From positions 1 to 24,621 of the forward strand of contig CAZJJO010000022.1 of the NCBI GenBank assembly GCA_964546375.1: DNA of 24,621 bases, read 5' to 3'. The DNA comes from CAYVFM01 sp964546375 (GTDB lineage: Bacteria > Gemmatimonadota > Gemmatimonadetes > Palauibacterales > Palauibacteraceae). Below the pieces are notes generated by a model, which did not search any database, was not told the DNA's origin, and saw only the letters and a program-made list of their open reading frames with translations. The translations under genes were made by a program, and so were the position numbers. Positions 14,798-24,621 of this stretch are shown in pieces. Position 1 is the first letter of the stretch. Each line of letters begins with the position of its first letter.

Positions 14798-15505
14798 ATG
14801 GGTTCCCGGGGCCTGGAGCACGCGGCGCGCACCGACGTCGGCCGGGGCCGATCCCGGAACGAGGACGCCGTCCGGACCGAGCCCGACGCGGGGCTGTTCG
14901 TCGTCGCCGACGGCATGGGCGGCCACGCCGCCGGCCACGTGGCCAGCGCCCTGGCGGTGGAGGAGGTCGGCGACCGGGTGCTCGAGGGGGATCCCGACGA
15001 GGGCTGGGAGGCGACCCGCCGGCGGCTCGCCGGGGCGGTCGAGGCCGCCGGCGAGCGCATCGTCCGCGAGGCGAGCGAGAACCCCGACCGCCAGGGGATG
15101 GGGACCACCTGCACCGCGCTGCTGGTCCGGGACGGCCGCTGGGCGGTGGCCAACATCGGCGACAGCCGGGCCTACCGCCTCCGGGACGGCGAGCTGGAGC
15201 AGATCTCGGTGGACCACACGGCCTTCCCGGGCGGCAGCGCCCTCACCCGGGCGCTGGGCACCGGCGGCGACCCCTCGCCCGACCTCTTCGACGGCGAGAT
15301 CCGGTCCGGCGACGTCTTCCTGGTCTGCTCGGACGGGCTGATGCGGACCCACCCGGACGACGAGATCGCCGACGCCCTGCGCCGGGCCGGCGGATCCGAC
15401 GACGGAGGCCCGGACCCGGCGCCGGTGGTGGACGGGCTGATCGAGGAGGCCAACGAGCGGGGCGCCCCCGACAACGTCACCGTGGCGATCGTGGCGGCCC
15501 GGTAG
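14798..15505 (+). CDS. PP2C-family Ser/Thr protein phosphatase, compact
   Basis: A 235-residue metal-dependent phosphatase that dephosphorylates phospho-Ser/Thr proteins. Motifs in order: RSRNEDA (Glu22-Asp23), VADGMGGHAAG (Asp38), GTTCTALLV, NIGDSRAYRL, VCSDGL (Asp179) and PDNVTVAIV (Asp225-Asn226). All metal-binding aspartates are present. It is slightly shorter than Stp/PrpC-type enzymes because the segment between the DHT and TRALG motifs is reduced to about eight residues, where relatives carry about 20-30. The ATG is at 14798 with GGAGG 6 nt upstream; the frame is open further 5' but without a ribosome binding site. No partner Ser/Thr kinase or FHA protein is in the window. It is divergent from the radical SAM gene and convergent with the HD gene. 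Confidence 0.93.
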   Translation: MGSRGLEHAARTDVGRGRSRNEDAVRTEPDAGLFVVADGMGGHAAGHVASALAVEEVGDRVLEGDPDEGWEATRRRLAGAVEAAGERIVREASENPDRQGMGTTCTALLVRDGRWAVANIGDSRAYRLRDGELEQISVDHTAFPGGSALTRALGTGGDPSPDLFDGEIRSGDVFLVCSDGLMRTHPDDEIADALRRAGGSDDGGPDPAPVVDGLIEEANERGAPDNVTVAIVAAR

Positions 15506-15521
15506 CGGCCCGCGGGGGCGC

Positions 15522-15547
15522 CGGGGGCGGACCGTCGGCGGCCCCCG
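15522..15547. terminator. Stem-loop between convergent PP2C and HD genes
   Basis: CGGGGGC (15522-15528) pairs with GCCCCCG (15541-15547), leaving a 12-nt loop, and directly abuts the HD-gene stop at 15548. It could end both converging transcripts. No U-tract is present and the surroundings are extremely GC-rich, so chance pairing is possible. Confidence 0.3.
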
Positions 15548-16951
15548 TCAGTACAGCGGCGCGTCGTCCTCCAGCCGGCCGCGGACCTGGTCGGCGGGGG
15601 CCTCCAGCAGCTCCAGCACCGGCCGCGGGTCCTTCCGCTCCTGCCGGGGCAGCGTGTAGACCCGGAAGACGCGGGCGCTGTGGTGGAGCGAGCGGCTCAT
15701 CCGCGGCAGGTCGATCAGCCCCTCCTCGCCGGCCGAGGTGAGCCGCTGGACGTGCCCGTCCCGGCGGACCAGCGGCAGGTCCAGCTCGAGCATCTTCGGG
15801 TAGGCGGGGTAGTCCAGCAGCACCACCCCGTCGGCGAGCCCCCACTCCCGCGCCAGGCGGTCCTCGAGACGCCGGACCAGCTCGGGGTCGCTCTGCATCC
15901 ACCCGCCCATCCCGTCGGGCATCTCGTCGCCGAACAGCTCGACGCTCCGCTTGGGGAGGCGCCGGTCCCGGAGGGCGGCGTGCAGCAGACGGACCCGCCC
16001 CATGGCGTCCGCCCCTCCCGCCCCCCGCGGGCCGCGTCCGCCGTCGGGGCCGTCGGGCGCTCCCCCTCCGCCCGCCGGCCCCCGGCCGACCCCCTCGGCC
16101 CGGTGGCTCAGCAGGCCCATCAGCTCCTCGTCGGTGCGGCCCGGCAGCTCCTCCCGGGCCAGCAGCCCCGCGTCCACGGCGCTCTCCACCAGCCGCCGGA
16201 AGGCCGCGGTGGCCGCCCGCACCGTGTGGTGCCAGTAGACGTTGCGGAACATCTGGTACTTCGAGAAGAGCAGCGACTCCAGGGCGGTGATGCCCTTCTC
16301 GGTGACGCCCACCTCCGGCGCCCCCTCGCCCGCCCGGGCCAGCGTCAGGGCGTCCAGCAGCCGGTCCACGTCCACCGCCCCGTAGGGGACGCCGCAGAAG
16401 AAGGCGTCCCGGCGGAGGTAGTCGACCTTGTCCAGGTCGAGCGACCCGGAGATCAGGCCCTGGAGGGGGTGGTCGGAGCGGCCGCGGATCAGGTCGCCGA
16501 TGCGCCCGGGCGCCTCCGGGTGCACGCGCTCCAGGGCGTCCCGGATGGAGTCGGCCCGCAGGAAGCGGTCGGCCACCTCCTCGTGGTGCCCGGGCAGCGA
16601 GTCCGGCTCGACCTCCTCCATGGCGTGGGAGAAGGCGTAGTGGCCCACGTCGTGGAGGAGGGCCGCCAGGGGGAGCAGGGGGAGCGTCTCCCGGTGCCCG
16701 GCGTCCAGGGCCTCCAGGGCGCCCCGGGCCTCCAGGGCCTCCAGCGCCCGGCGCGTCAGGTGGTGGACGCCCAGCGCGTGCAGGAACCGGGTGTGGACGG
16801 CGCCCGGGTAGACCAGGTGGGCGAAGCCGAGCTGCTTCACCCGGCGGAGGCGCTGGAACTCCGGCGTGTCGACGACGGCCGCCGCGTCGGCGTCCAGGCG
16901 GACGTTGTTCCAGAGGGGGTCGCGGACGGTCCGGGGCCTGGGCTCGGTCAT
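15548..16951 (-). CDS. HD-domain phosphohydrolase (SAMHD1/dGTPase-like, COG1078 type)
   Basis: A 467-residue HD-superfamily hydrolase; relatives hydrolyse dNTPs or other nucleotides. From the chosen ATG the metal ligands are His53 (VHTRFLHALGVHHL), His100-Asp101 (LLHDVGHYAFSH) and an Asp in LDLDKVDYLRRD (174/177). The HxxxH region and FFCGVPYG are typical of the SAMHD1-like family. A Gly/Pro-rich insert (about 288-320) and an Ala/Leu/Glu repeat (ALEALEARGALEALDAG, encoded by near-identical GCCTCCAGGGC units around 16700) are probably lineage-specific. The ATG at 16949-16951 is preceded by GGGGAG; an in-frame GTG at 17008 would add 19 Arg/Gly-rich residues and is less likely. It follows pckA by 88 nt on the same strand. 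The substrate is not determined. Confidence 0.88.
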   Translation of the reverse strand: MTEPRPRTVRDPLWNNVRLDADAAAVVDTPEFQRLRRVKQLGFAHLVYPGAVHTRFLHALGVHHLTRRALEALEARGALEALDAGHRETLPLLPLAALLHDVGHYAFSHAMEEVEPDSLPGHHEEVADRFLRADSIRDALERVHPEAPGRIGDLIRGRSDHPLQGLISGSLDLDKVDYLRRDAFFCGVPYGAVDVDRLLDALTLARAGEGAPEVGVTEKGITALESLLFSKYQMFRNVYWHHTVRAATAAFRRLVESAVDAGLLAREELPGRTDEELMGLLSHRAEGVGRGPAGGGGAPDGPDGGRGPRGAGGADAMGRVRLLHAALRDRRLPKRSVELFGDEMPDGMGGWMQSDPELVRRLEDRLAREWGLADGVVLLDYPAYPKMLELDLPLVRRDGHVQRLTSAGEEGLIDLPRMSRSLHHSARVFRVYTLPRQERKDPRPVLELLEAPADQVRGRLEDDAPLY

Positions 16952-17039
16952 CCCGCTCGCTCCCCCTCTCCCCCGCTCACCGTCGCTCCGCCGCGCTCGT
17001 CCCGGCACCGGGGGCCGCGGGCCGTGCGGCCCGGCCCGG

Positions 17040-18563
17040 TCAGTACACCGCCTCCCGCAGCTCGTCCGGGAACTTCGGGAAGCGGTCCAGCCAGGCGCGG
17101 CGCTCCTCCCGCAGCCCGGCCAGCCGCTCCTCCAGCTCGGCCTCGCCGAAGTGCTCGCCCAGCCGGAACTTCGAGTCCGCCACGCCCGGCACGGTGCCGC
17201 GGGCGGGGATCTCCAGGCCCGAGGCCGGATCCTCCACCCACTCCGGCTGCCGCCGGGCCAGCGCCCGGAGGATGGCCACCGTGTCGGGCAGGCGGATCAC
17301 CTCGGCCTCGTCGCCCTCGCCGATCCTGCCCGTGTTCAGCAGGAAGCAGTGGAGCTGCGGGTTCTCGCCGAGGATGTCGTGGAAGATGTCCCCCTCCTCG
17401 CCGGCGGGGCCCATGATGAAGGGGTTGGTCCCCACCTCGCGGACGGGCTCGCCGCTGGCGTCCGGGTCGGCGGCCGAGGTCTTGATGGACTCGCCCAGCA
17501 TGAAGGCCACCGCCGCCTGCTCGGCGGTCAGCCGCCCCACGGCCGGCACCAGCGGGTTCCGGGTGATGAAGAAGACGTGGGTGATCTCCTCGACGTCGAT
17601 GGTCTGGTCGGTGTTCAGCACCTCGTCGATGGGGACCACCGCGCGGCCGTTGCTGGTGAGGGTGTCGTCGTCGAAGTCCACCGACCCGTCGTCCTCCACC
17701 CGCACGTTCTCCAGGATCGCGCGGGGGCTGGTGGCCGCGTCGTAGAGGGCCTTCTGGTCGCGCGGGTTCAGGCTGTCGGTCTTGATGTAGAAGCCCCCGC
17801 CCTCGGTGCCCTTGCAGAAGGCGTCCCGGTCGAGCAGGACGACGTCGTCCTGGCGCACCCGGACGTGCTCGCCGGCGTCCAGGTCCAGGTCGAAGTCGTG
17901 GCAGGTGAGGCTGGTCTTGCCGGTGCCCGAGAGGCCGAAGAAGAGGAAGCCGCTCTGGCGCAGCTCGCCGTCGCCGGCGCCGCGGGCCCGGACCAGCTTG
18001 CTGCCGGCGTGCAGGCCGAGCCAGCCGCGCTGCTTGGCGTGATACATCGCCTGGCGCAGGAACGACTTCTTGATCTCCCCGAAGTAGTCGGAGCCCAGCA
18101 CGAAGGTGGTCCCGGTCTTCGGGTCCACCAGGATGTCCTTGCCGTGGGGCCACTCCGGGACGTCCACGGTGACGAAGTGGGGGTCCCCGCCCGGGTTCGG
18201 CGCCGGCTCCAGGCTCGCCTCGAACATGTGCGCCAGCCGGGCGAAGGGCTTCGTGACGTAGAGGCGGCAGTGGAGGGACCCGAAGCCGCTGTCGGTGCCC
18301 ATCCGGCGGTCCAGCCGGATCAGCTCCCGGTCCTCCAGGAAGGCCTTCGCCCGCTCCACCGTCTCCAGGTCCTCCTCGGTGACCTGCTCGTCGACGGTGG
18401 TGCGGGTGTCGGCGGCGCTGCGGGACCGGTGCTCGGTCACGTAGGCCGCGCTCCCGAACTCGGTGGTCCGCTCGTCGTGCCGCGCCATCTCGCGCAGCTC
18501 CCGGCGGCTCGGGTTGTCCAGGATCTCGCGGGCTTTCGGCGGTGCGTCGCTGGCGATGATCAC
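17040..18563 (-). CDS. pckA: Phosphoenolpyruvate carboxykinase (ATP)
   Basis: Converts oxaloacetate and ATP to PEP, CO2 and ADP, the entry step of gluconeogenesis. The 507-residue protein shows the PEPCK P-loop GLSGTGKTSL (about 210-219), the upstream LGSDYFGEIKK with the Mn-binding Lys (165/166), LGLHAGSK matching the conserved metal-binding His region, and the kinase-2 box QDDVVLLD (about 238-244). The ATP-type is inferred from the P-loop form; the spacing differs from the E. coli enzyme and looks like a divergent branch. The GTG at 18561-18563 follows a GGGGGA. Frames extending further upstream cover the intergenic gap but show Arg/Pro-rich non-conserved sequence, so they are excluded. It lies 94 nt downstream of maeB, which acts at the same metabolic node. 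Confidence 0.95.
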   Translation of the reverse strand: MIIASDAPPKAREILDNPSRRELREMARHDERTTEFGSAAYVTEHRSRSAADTRTTVDEQVTEEDLETVERAKAFLEDRELIRLDRRMGTDSGFGSLHCRLYVTKPFARLAHMFEASLEPAPNPGGDPHFVTVDVPEWPHGKDILVDPKTGTTFVLGSDYFGEIKKSFLRQAMYHAKQRGWLGLHAGSKLVRARGAGDGELRQSGFLFFGLSGTGKTSLTCHDFDLDLDAGEHVRVRQDDVVLLDRDAFCKGTEGGGFYIKTDSLNPRDQKALYDAATSPRAILENVRVEDDGSVDFDDDTLTSNGRAVVPIDEVLNTDQTIDVEEITHVFFITRNPLVPAVGRLTAEQAAVAFMLGESIKTSAADPDASGEPVREVGTNPFIMGPAGEEGDIFHDILGENPQLHCFLLNTGRIGEGDEAEVIRLPDTVAILRALARRQPEWVEDPASGLEIPARGTVPGVADSKFRLGEHFGEAELEERLAGLREERRAWLDRFPKFPDELREAVY

Positions 18564-18657
18564 GGTTCCCCCGTCGGTCGGCTCCGTCTCGGTCGTGGTG
18601 CCGGGCGCGGCCGGCGGCCGCACCGATGCGGCGAGCGCTCCGGTCGTCCCCCGGGGC

Positions 18658-20982
<2,325 letters not shown>

Positions 20983-21169
20983 GGAGCCTCCAGCTTCGTG
21001 CGGGGCGGGTCCGGTCGGATCGGCCGCTCGACGGCCCGATCCGGCGCGAGCGTCGTCCGGGGTCCGGGGGGGTGCGGGGCCGCTCTCCACCCCGGGCTAC
21101 CGGAGCCCCGGCCGAGCCCCCATCTTGTCGGACGATCGACGCTCGCGCACACCAACCGACGGAGGTCCC

Positions 21170-21571
21170 GTGGAGATCGAGCGCGACCGGATGGTCCATC
21201 TCGGCTACGCCAAGTACTGGCGATCCGACCACGTCCTCGGCCTCCTGCCCATCGAGGAGGACCGCGGGCCGGGCCGACGCACCTTCGTCTACGTCACCGG
21301 CCGGGAGGAGCCCGTGGTGGCGTCCCGCACCGAGGAGGCCATCCTGGACGACCTCCTCCGGCAGGGGGACGAGGGCCAGCGGGGGGAGCTGGAGGAGGCG
21401 GCGGAGGAGCTGGCGGACGAGCTCCGGGACCTGTCGCCGGTGGTCCGGCGGATGCTCCGGACCGAGGCCGGGTTCGACGTCCGGGCCTGGATCGCCCGCC
21501 TCGCGGAGCTGACCGGGAGCGACGAGGCCCGCGTCCCCGACGGACAGGAGGAGCTCTTCCCGGACCTCTGA
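21170..21571 (+). CDS. Small protein, possibly RemA/DUF370-like, with acidic C-terminus
   Basis: A 133-residue protein starting with GTG at 21170, chosen because GGAGGT lies just upstream; the next ATG (21191) has no ribosome binding site. The first ~60 residues (MVHLGYAKYWRSDHVLGLLP then GRRTFVYVTGREEPVVASRTEEAIL) resemble the RemA/DUF370 pattern of a short IGF/LGY-type strand, a DrVvaiv strand, and GRrTravivTdsghviLSa. The middle R..EA..LIDAT segment of RemA is missing, so this is a weak, by-eye match. The second half is acidic and helical (ELEEAAEELADEL) and ends EELFPDL. If correct it would be a DNA-binding regulator; otherwise it is an unknown small cytoplasmic protein. It lies 93 nt upstream of the histidine kinase, in the same direction. 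Confidence 0.65.
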   Translation: MEIERDRMVHLGYAKYWRSDHVLGLLPIEEDRGPGRRTFVYVTGREEPVVASRTEEAILDDLLRQGDEGQRGELEEAAEELADELRDLSPVVRRMLRTEAGFDVRAWIARLAELTGSDEARVPDGQEELFPDL

Positions 21572-21664
21572 TCGCGGCCCCCGGCTCCCCCGCGGACCCT
21601 GGCCCGCCTTTTGCCCCCTGTGGGAGGACGAGCCTCCCCGAGCGTCGAGAGGGCCATCACCGAC

Positions 21665-22963
21665 ATGTCCGATCCCACCCGCCGAGACGACGACGAGCTG
21701 GTCGTCCTCCGGACCCCCGACCGGGGGAGCCGGGAGGAGCTGCGGGAGCGCGCCCGGGAGCTCGGCTGCGACCTGGTGCCCTACGGCGGCTCGGAGGACG
21801 AGCTGGAGGTCCGCGAGGACGGGTTCACGCCCCGGCCCGAGGAGGCGGTCGCCCTCTGCCGGGCGCTGCTGGAGGGCACCCGCGACGAGGTGCTGGTGGC
21901 CGACGACGAGGGCCGGGTCACCTTCGTCAGCCGCCGGCTGGCCGACCTGGCCGACGCGGACCCCGCCGAGGCGGCCGGCCAGCCCGCCGACCGCATCCTG
22001 GGCGCCATCGGGCTGCCCGACTTCGAGGAGCTGCGCGGCATGCTGGCCCGGGTGAGCTGCGCCCGCACCGAGGACACCCTGGTCGACGGATCCGGCACCA
22101 GCCGTCCCGTCCTGCTGCGCGGCGTCAGCACCGCTCCCGCCGGCGCGGGCGGCCGCTACGTCTGGTTCGTCACCGAGCTGACCCGGGTCCGGAGCGTCGA
22201 GCGGGCCAACCGGATCCTCCGCTCCGAGCTGGAGACCCAGTCCCGCCTGCTGGCGCTGGTGAGCCACGAGCTGCGCACGCCGCTCAACGTGATCCTCGGC
22301 CAGCTCTCCCTGCTGCAGCGGGGCCTCCAGGGCGAGCTCACCGACGAGCAGCGTGACTCCATCGAGCGCTCGGCGCGGGCGGGCAACAGCCTGCTGTCGC
22401 TGATCAACGACCTCATCGACTTCGCCCGCCTCGAGGCCGAGGAGCTGGAGCTCGAGGACCGCTCCTTCGGGATCGTGGAGCTGGTGGAGGAGGTGGCCCG
22501 CACGGCCCGGGGCCTGCTGGCCGAGAGCGAGCGCGAGGTCGTGGTCCGGCTGCCCGACGGCGCGCCGGAGCTGACGGTACGGGGCGACCCCGACCGCACC
22601 CGCCAGATCCTCACCCAGCTGGTCACCAACGCGGTGAAGTTCAGCGACCGGGGGGAGATCGGGCTCGTGGTCCGGGCGGTCGAGCCCGACGAGCTGCCGG
22701 CCGAGGCCGACCTCCCGGACGACCGGCGCTACCTCTCGATCTCGGTCCGCGACCGGGGGGAGGGGATCCCGCGCGAGCAGCGCGAGCGGGTCTTCGAGCC
22801 CTTCCACCAGACCGCCCGGCTCCTGAGCCGGAACCGCGAGGGGAGCGGCCTGGGCCTGGCCATCGCCCGCCGGCTGGCCCGGCGCCAGGGGGGCGAGCTG
22901 ACCGCAGGCCGGGGCGACGAGGGCGGCTCGAGCTTCACGCTCCTCCTCCCGCGGTCGGGCTGA
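21665..22963 (+). CDS. Soluble PAS-domain sensor histidine kinase
   Basis: A 432-residue two-component sensor kinase without transmembrane helices, so it should sense a cytoplasmic signal. A PAS-like domain spans about 65-170 (DEVLVADDEGRVTFVSRRLADL), then a short coiled linker (about 172-195), the HisKA helix with phospho-acceptor His201 in SHELRTPLN, and an HATPase domain with N-box Asn322 (QLVTNAVKFS), G1 DRGEGIP (363-369) and G2 GSGLGLAI (393-400). All catalytic motifs are intact. The chosen ATG at 21665 has only a weak GAGAGG upstream; TTG 21611 and GTG 21620 are alternatives with similarly poor context. No response regulator is adjacent, so it is an orphan kinase in this window. It may be co-transcribed with the small protein upstream. 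Confidence 0.92.
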   Translation: MSDPTRRDDDELVVLRTPDRGSREELRERARELGCDLVPYGGSEDELEVREDGFTPRPEEAVALCRALLEGTRDEVLVADDEGRVTFVSRRLADLADADPAEAAGQPADRILGAIGLPDFEELRGMLARVSCARTEDTLVDGSGTSRPVLLRGVSTAPAGAGGRYVWFVTELTRVRSVERANRILRSELETQSRLLALVSHELRTPLNVILGQLSLLQRGLQGELTDEQRDSIERSARAGNSLLSLINDLIDFARLEAEELELEDRSFGIVELVEEVARTARGLLAESEREVVVRLPDGAPELTVRGDPDRTRQILTQLVTNAVKFSDRGEIGLVVRAVEPDELPAEADLPDDRRYLSISVRDRGEGIPREQRERVFEPFHQTARLLSRNREGSGLGLAIARRLARRQGGELTAGRGDEGGSSFTLLLPRSG

Positions 22964-23018
22964 GCCGACCCCGGGCCCGCCCGGAACGCCCCCCAGCCCC
23001 GGGGGTTACCTCCCACGC

Positions 23019-24621
23019 GTGACCCCGCGCGCCGCCACGCCCCGCCGCCCGGCCCCCCTGCTGCTCGCCGCCGCGCTCGTGCTCGCGGGCGCCGGGGAGG
23101 CGCGGGGCCAGGCCGCCGGGGCCGGCGCCGACACCCTCTCCCCGGACGCCTGGAACGCGCCCCGGGTCCGCGAGCTGGTCCGCTCGGCCGTCGAGGCCCG
23201 GCGCCACGGGTTCTCCGACAGCACCCTCCGGTCGTTCCGGGCCCGGGCCCGCGGCCACGTCTACTTCCTGGGCTCGATGGCCCCGGGGGAGGCGGCGGGA
23301 GAGGCGGCGGGAGAGGACGCCGAAGAGCGGCTGGTCCGGGCCGACCAGGTGGCGCTCCGGATCCGCTGGGAGGCGCCCGGCCGCTCGCGCCAGACGGTGG
23401 TGGGCCGCCGGGGCGAGCGCCGCCTCCCCACGGGGATCCACTACCACATCGACCACCTCACGGCGGTGCTGGAGAACTTCGGCGACCGGATCCGGATGGG
23501 CGAGGGGACGGAGGTCCGGGACGTGGTCCATCCCCTGGCGCCCGACGGACCCGAGACCTACGACTACCGGCTGGCCGACTCCCTGGGCCTGGAGGTGGCG
23601 GGCCGGGAGAGGACGCTGTACCGGGTGGAGGTCCGCCCCGCCGACCCCGGGGCCGCCGCGGTGGTGGGCGAGATGCACCTCGAGGCCGGCTCCGGCGCCG
23701 TCGTCCGGCTCCGGATCACCTTCACGCCGGCCGCCTACCGGGACCCCCAGCTCGAGCGCATCACCGTGGACCTCCGGTCGGCGCTGTGGGAGGGCCGCTG
23801 GTGGCTGCCCGCCCGCCAGACCACCACCATCCGGCGGACCTCGCGCTGGCTGGACCTGCCGCTGGCCAGCGTGATCCGCACCCGGCTCCGGATCTTCGAC
23901 TACGAGATCAACCCCGGGGACGCGCCGGCGCTGGCGCCCGGCCATCGGGTCGTCACCCTGCCCGAGGAGCGGCTCGAGGCCTTCGACGACTGGCGCGAGG
24001 GGCTCTACGCCGGCCTCCCCGGGGACGGGGCCGGCGACCGCGCCGACCAGGAGGACCTCCGCCGGCGGGCCCGCACGATCGCCCGGGACCGCCTGCTCTC
24101 GGGCGGTCCCCGGCTGGGCCCGTCGATCCCGGCGCTCTCCGAGCTGATCCGGGCCCGGCGGGCCGAGGGCCTCCGCCTCGGGGCCGGATGGCGCTTCCGC
24201 CTCGACGACGTCCGGTCGCTGGAGCTCGCCGCCGGCCATCCCGTGGCGGCCGGCGGGACCGCCTGGCGGGCCTCCTGGCGGGGTCCGCTGGCCGGCGAGG
24301 TCGACCTGCGGCTCGACGCCTACGGCGACCGCTTCACCGACGTCGGCCCCTGGCCCGGGGCCTCGGGCCTGACCTCCACCCTGGGCTTCCTGCTCCGCGG
24401 CGAGGACTTCACCGACCCCTACTTCCGCACCGGCGGCCGCGCCCGCGTCGCCCTCCCCGCCGGGGGAGGCCGGCTGCGGCTCGGGCTGGGCGCCGAGACC
24501 CACGACCGGGCGGAGGCGGTGGCCGAGCCGCCGGGCGACGACCCGGCCCGGCGGGTCCGTCCCGTGGACGAAGGCGAGCTGGCCTGGCTCGCGGCCGGCT
24601 GGCGCCGGCCCCTGGGGCGCG
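23019..24621 (+). CDS. DUF5686-like outer-membrane protein, C-terminus cut by window edge
   Basis: A frame open from GTG 23019 to the window end (534 codons, no stop) and in phase with typical high third-position GC. It begins with a signal peptide (Arg-rich start, hydrophobic core LLLAAALVLAGAG, probable cleavage near ARGQA). The middle region (about 140-300) with YHIDHLTAVLENFGD, VHPLAPDGPETYDYRL and a stretch ending EGRWWLPARQTT resembles the DUF5686 / outer-membrane-lipoprotein-sorting-like part found in Bacteroidota and relatives. After about residue 390 the alternating aromatic/charged strands (GWRFRLDD, WRASWRGPLAGEVDLRLDAYGD) look like the start of a beta-barrel. A 12-bp tandem repeat at 23289-23312 encodes an Ala/Gly/Glu linker. 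No clear Shine-Dalgarno precedes the GTG. Function in this family is unknown. Confidence 0.7.
   Translation, partial: MTPRAATPRRPAPLLLAAALVLAGAGEARGQAAGAGADTLSPDAWNAPRVRELVRSAVEARRHGFSDSTLRSFRARARGHVYFLGSMAPGEAAGEAAGEDAEERLVRADQVALRIRWEAPGRSRQTVVGRRGERRLPTGIHYHIDHLTAVLENFGDRIRMGEGTEVRDVVHPLAPDGPETYDYRLADSLGLEVAGRERTLYRVEVRPADPGAAAVVGEMHLEAGSGAVVRLRITFTPAAYRDPQLERITVDLRSALWEGRWWLPARQTTTIRRTSRWLDLPLASVIRTRLRIFDYEINPGDAPALAPGHRVVTLPEERLEAFDDWREGLYAGLPGDGAGDRADQEDLRRRARTIARDRLLSGGPRLGPSIPALSELIRARRAEGLRLGAGWRFRLDDVRSLELAAGHPVAAGGTAWRASWRGPLAGEVDLRLDAYGDRFTDVGPWPGASGLTSTLGFLLRGEDFTDPYFRTGGRARVALPAGGGRLRLGLGAETHDRAEAVAEPPGDDPARRVRPVDEGELAWLAAGWRRPLGR

Noticed and set aside
23289..23312. 12-bp tandem repeat as a mobile or regulatory repeat
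   Set aside because: It keeps the reading frame and encodes an Ala/Gly/Glu linker inside the DUF5686-like gene; ordinary coding low complexity.

Overview
The window is very GC-rich (about 73-77% in most stretches I counted by hand) and carries mostly housekeeping genes of a Gram-negative-type (diderm) bacterium: two to three lipoproteins, a DUF5686-like outer-membrane protein, a Tat component, and a short RpoD-like sigma factor. The combination (ATP-type PEPCK, MaeB-type malic enzyme, 6-bladed propeller lipoprotein with a GPGEF motif, DUF5686-like protein, extreme GC) fits Gemmatimonadota or a relative. That placement is an inference, because no rRNA or other phylogenetic marker was compared. 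No tRNA, rRNA, CRISPR array, transposase or phage gene was seen.

Layout. (1) 1-2682, minus strand: HNH nuclease, TatA, a class I/II aminotransferase and a Mn-type superoxide dismutase cut by the left edge, closely spaced like an operon. (2) 2683-2990: a 308-bp divergent intergenic region with an AT-rich patch, a tandem 9-mer and a perfect 14-bp palindrome just before priA. (3) 2991-5618, plus strand: PriA primosomal helicase. (4) 5629-7210, minus strand: a lower-GC island with a 79-residue secreted Cys-rich protein followed by a 6-bladed beta-propeller lipoprotein. (5) 7221-10477, minus strand: HDAC-family deacetylase, M24 aminopeptidase and dipeptide epimerase, apparently a peptide or cell-wall-fragment salvage operon. 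(6) 10594-11619, plus strand: an orphan lipoprotein. (7) 11691-12587, minus strand: an RpoD-like sigma factor with a readable -35/-10 promoter. (8) 12757-14644, minus strand: a radical SAM/SPASM-like enzyme overlapping a metallophosphoesterase-fold protein that has lost one complete set of metal ligands. (9) 14798-15505, plus strand: a PP2C phosphatase. (10) 15548-20982, minus strand: malic enzyme, PEP carboxykinase and an HD-domain phosphohydrolase. (11) 21170-24621, plus strand: a small possibly RemA/DUF370-like protein, a soluble PAS histidine kinase, and a DUF5686-like outer-membrane protein cut by the right edge.

How the genes work together. maeB and pckA both act at the C3/C4 node between malate or oxaloacetate and pyruvate or PEP. 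The deacetylase, peptidase and epimerase could sequentially process modified peptides. The two places most likely to hold undescribed biology are the radical SAM plus degenerate metallophosphoesterase pair, and the Cys-rich secreted protein plus propeller lipoprotein pair.
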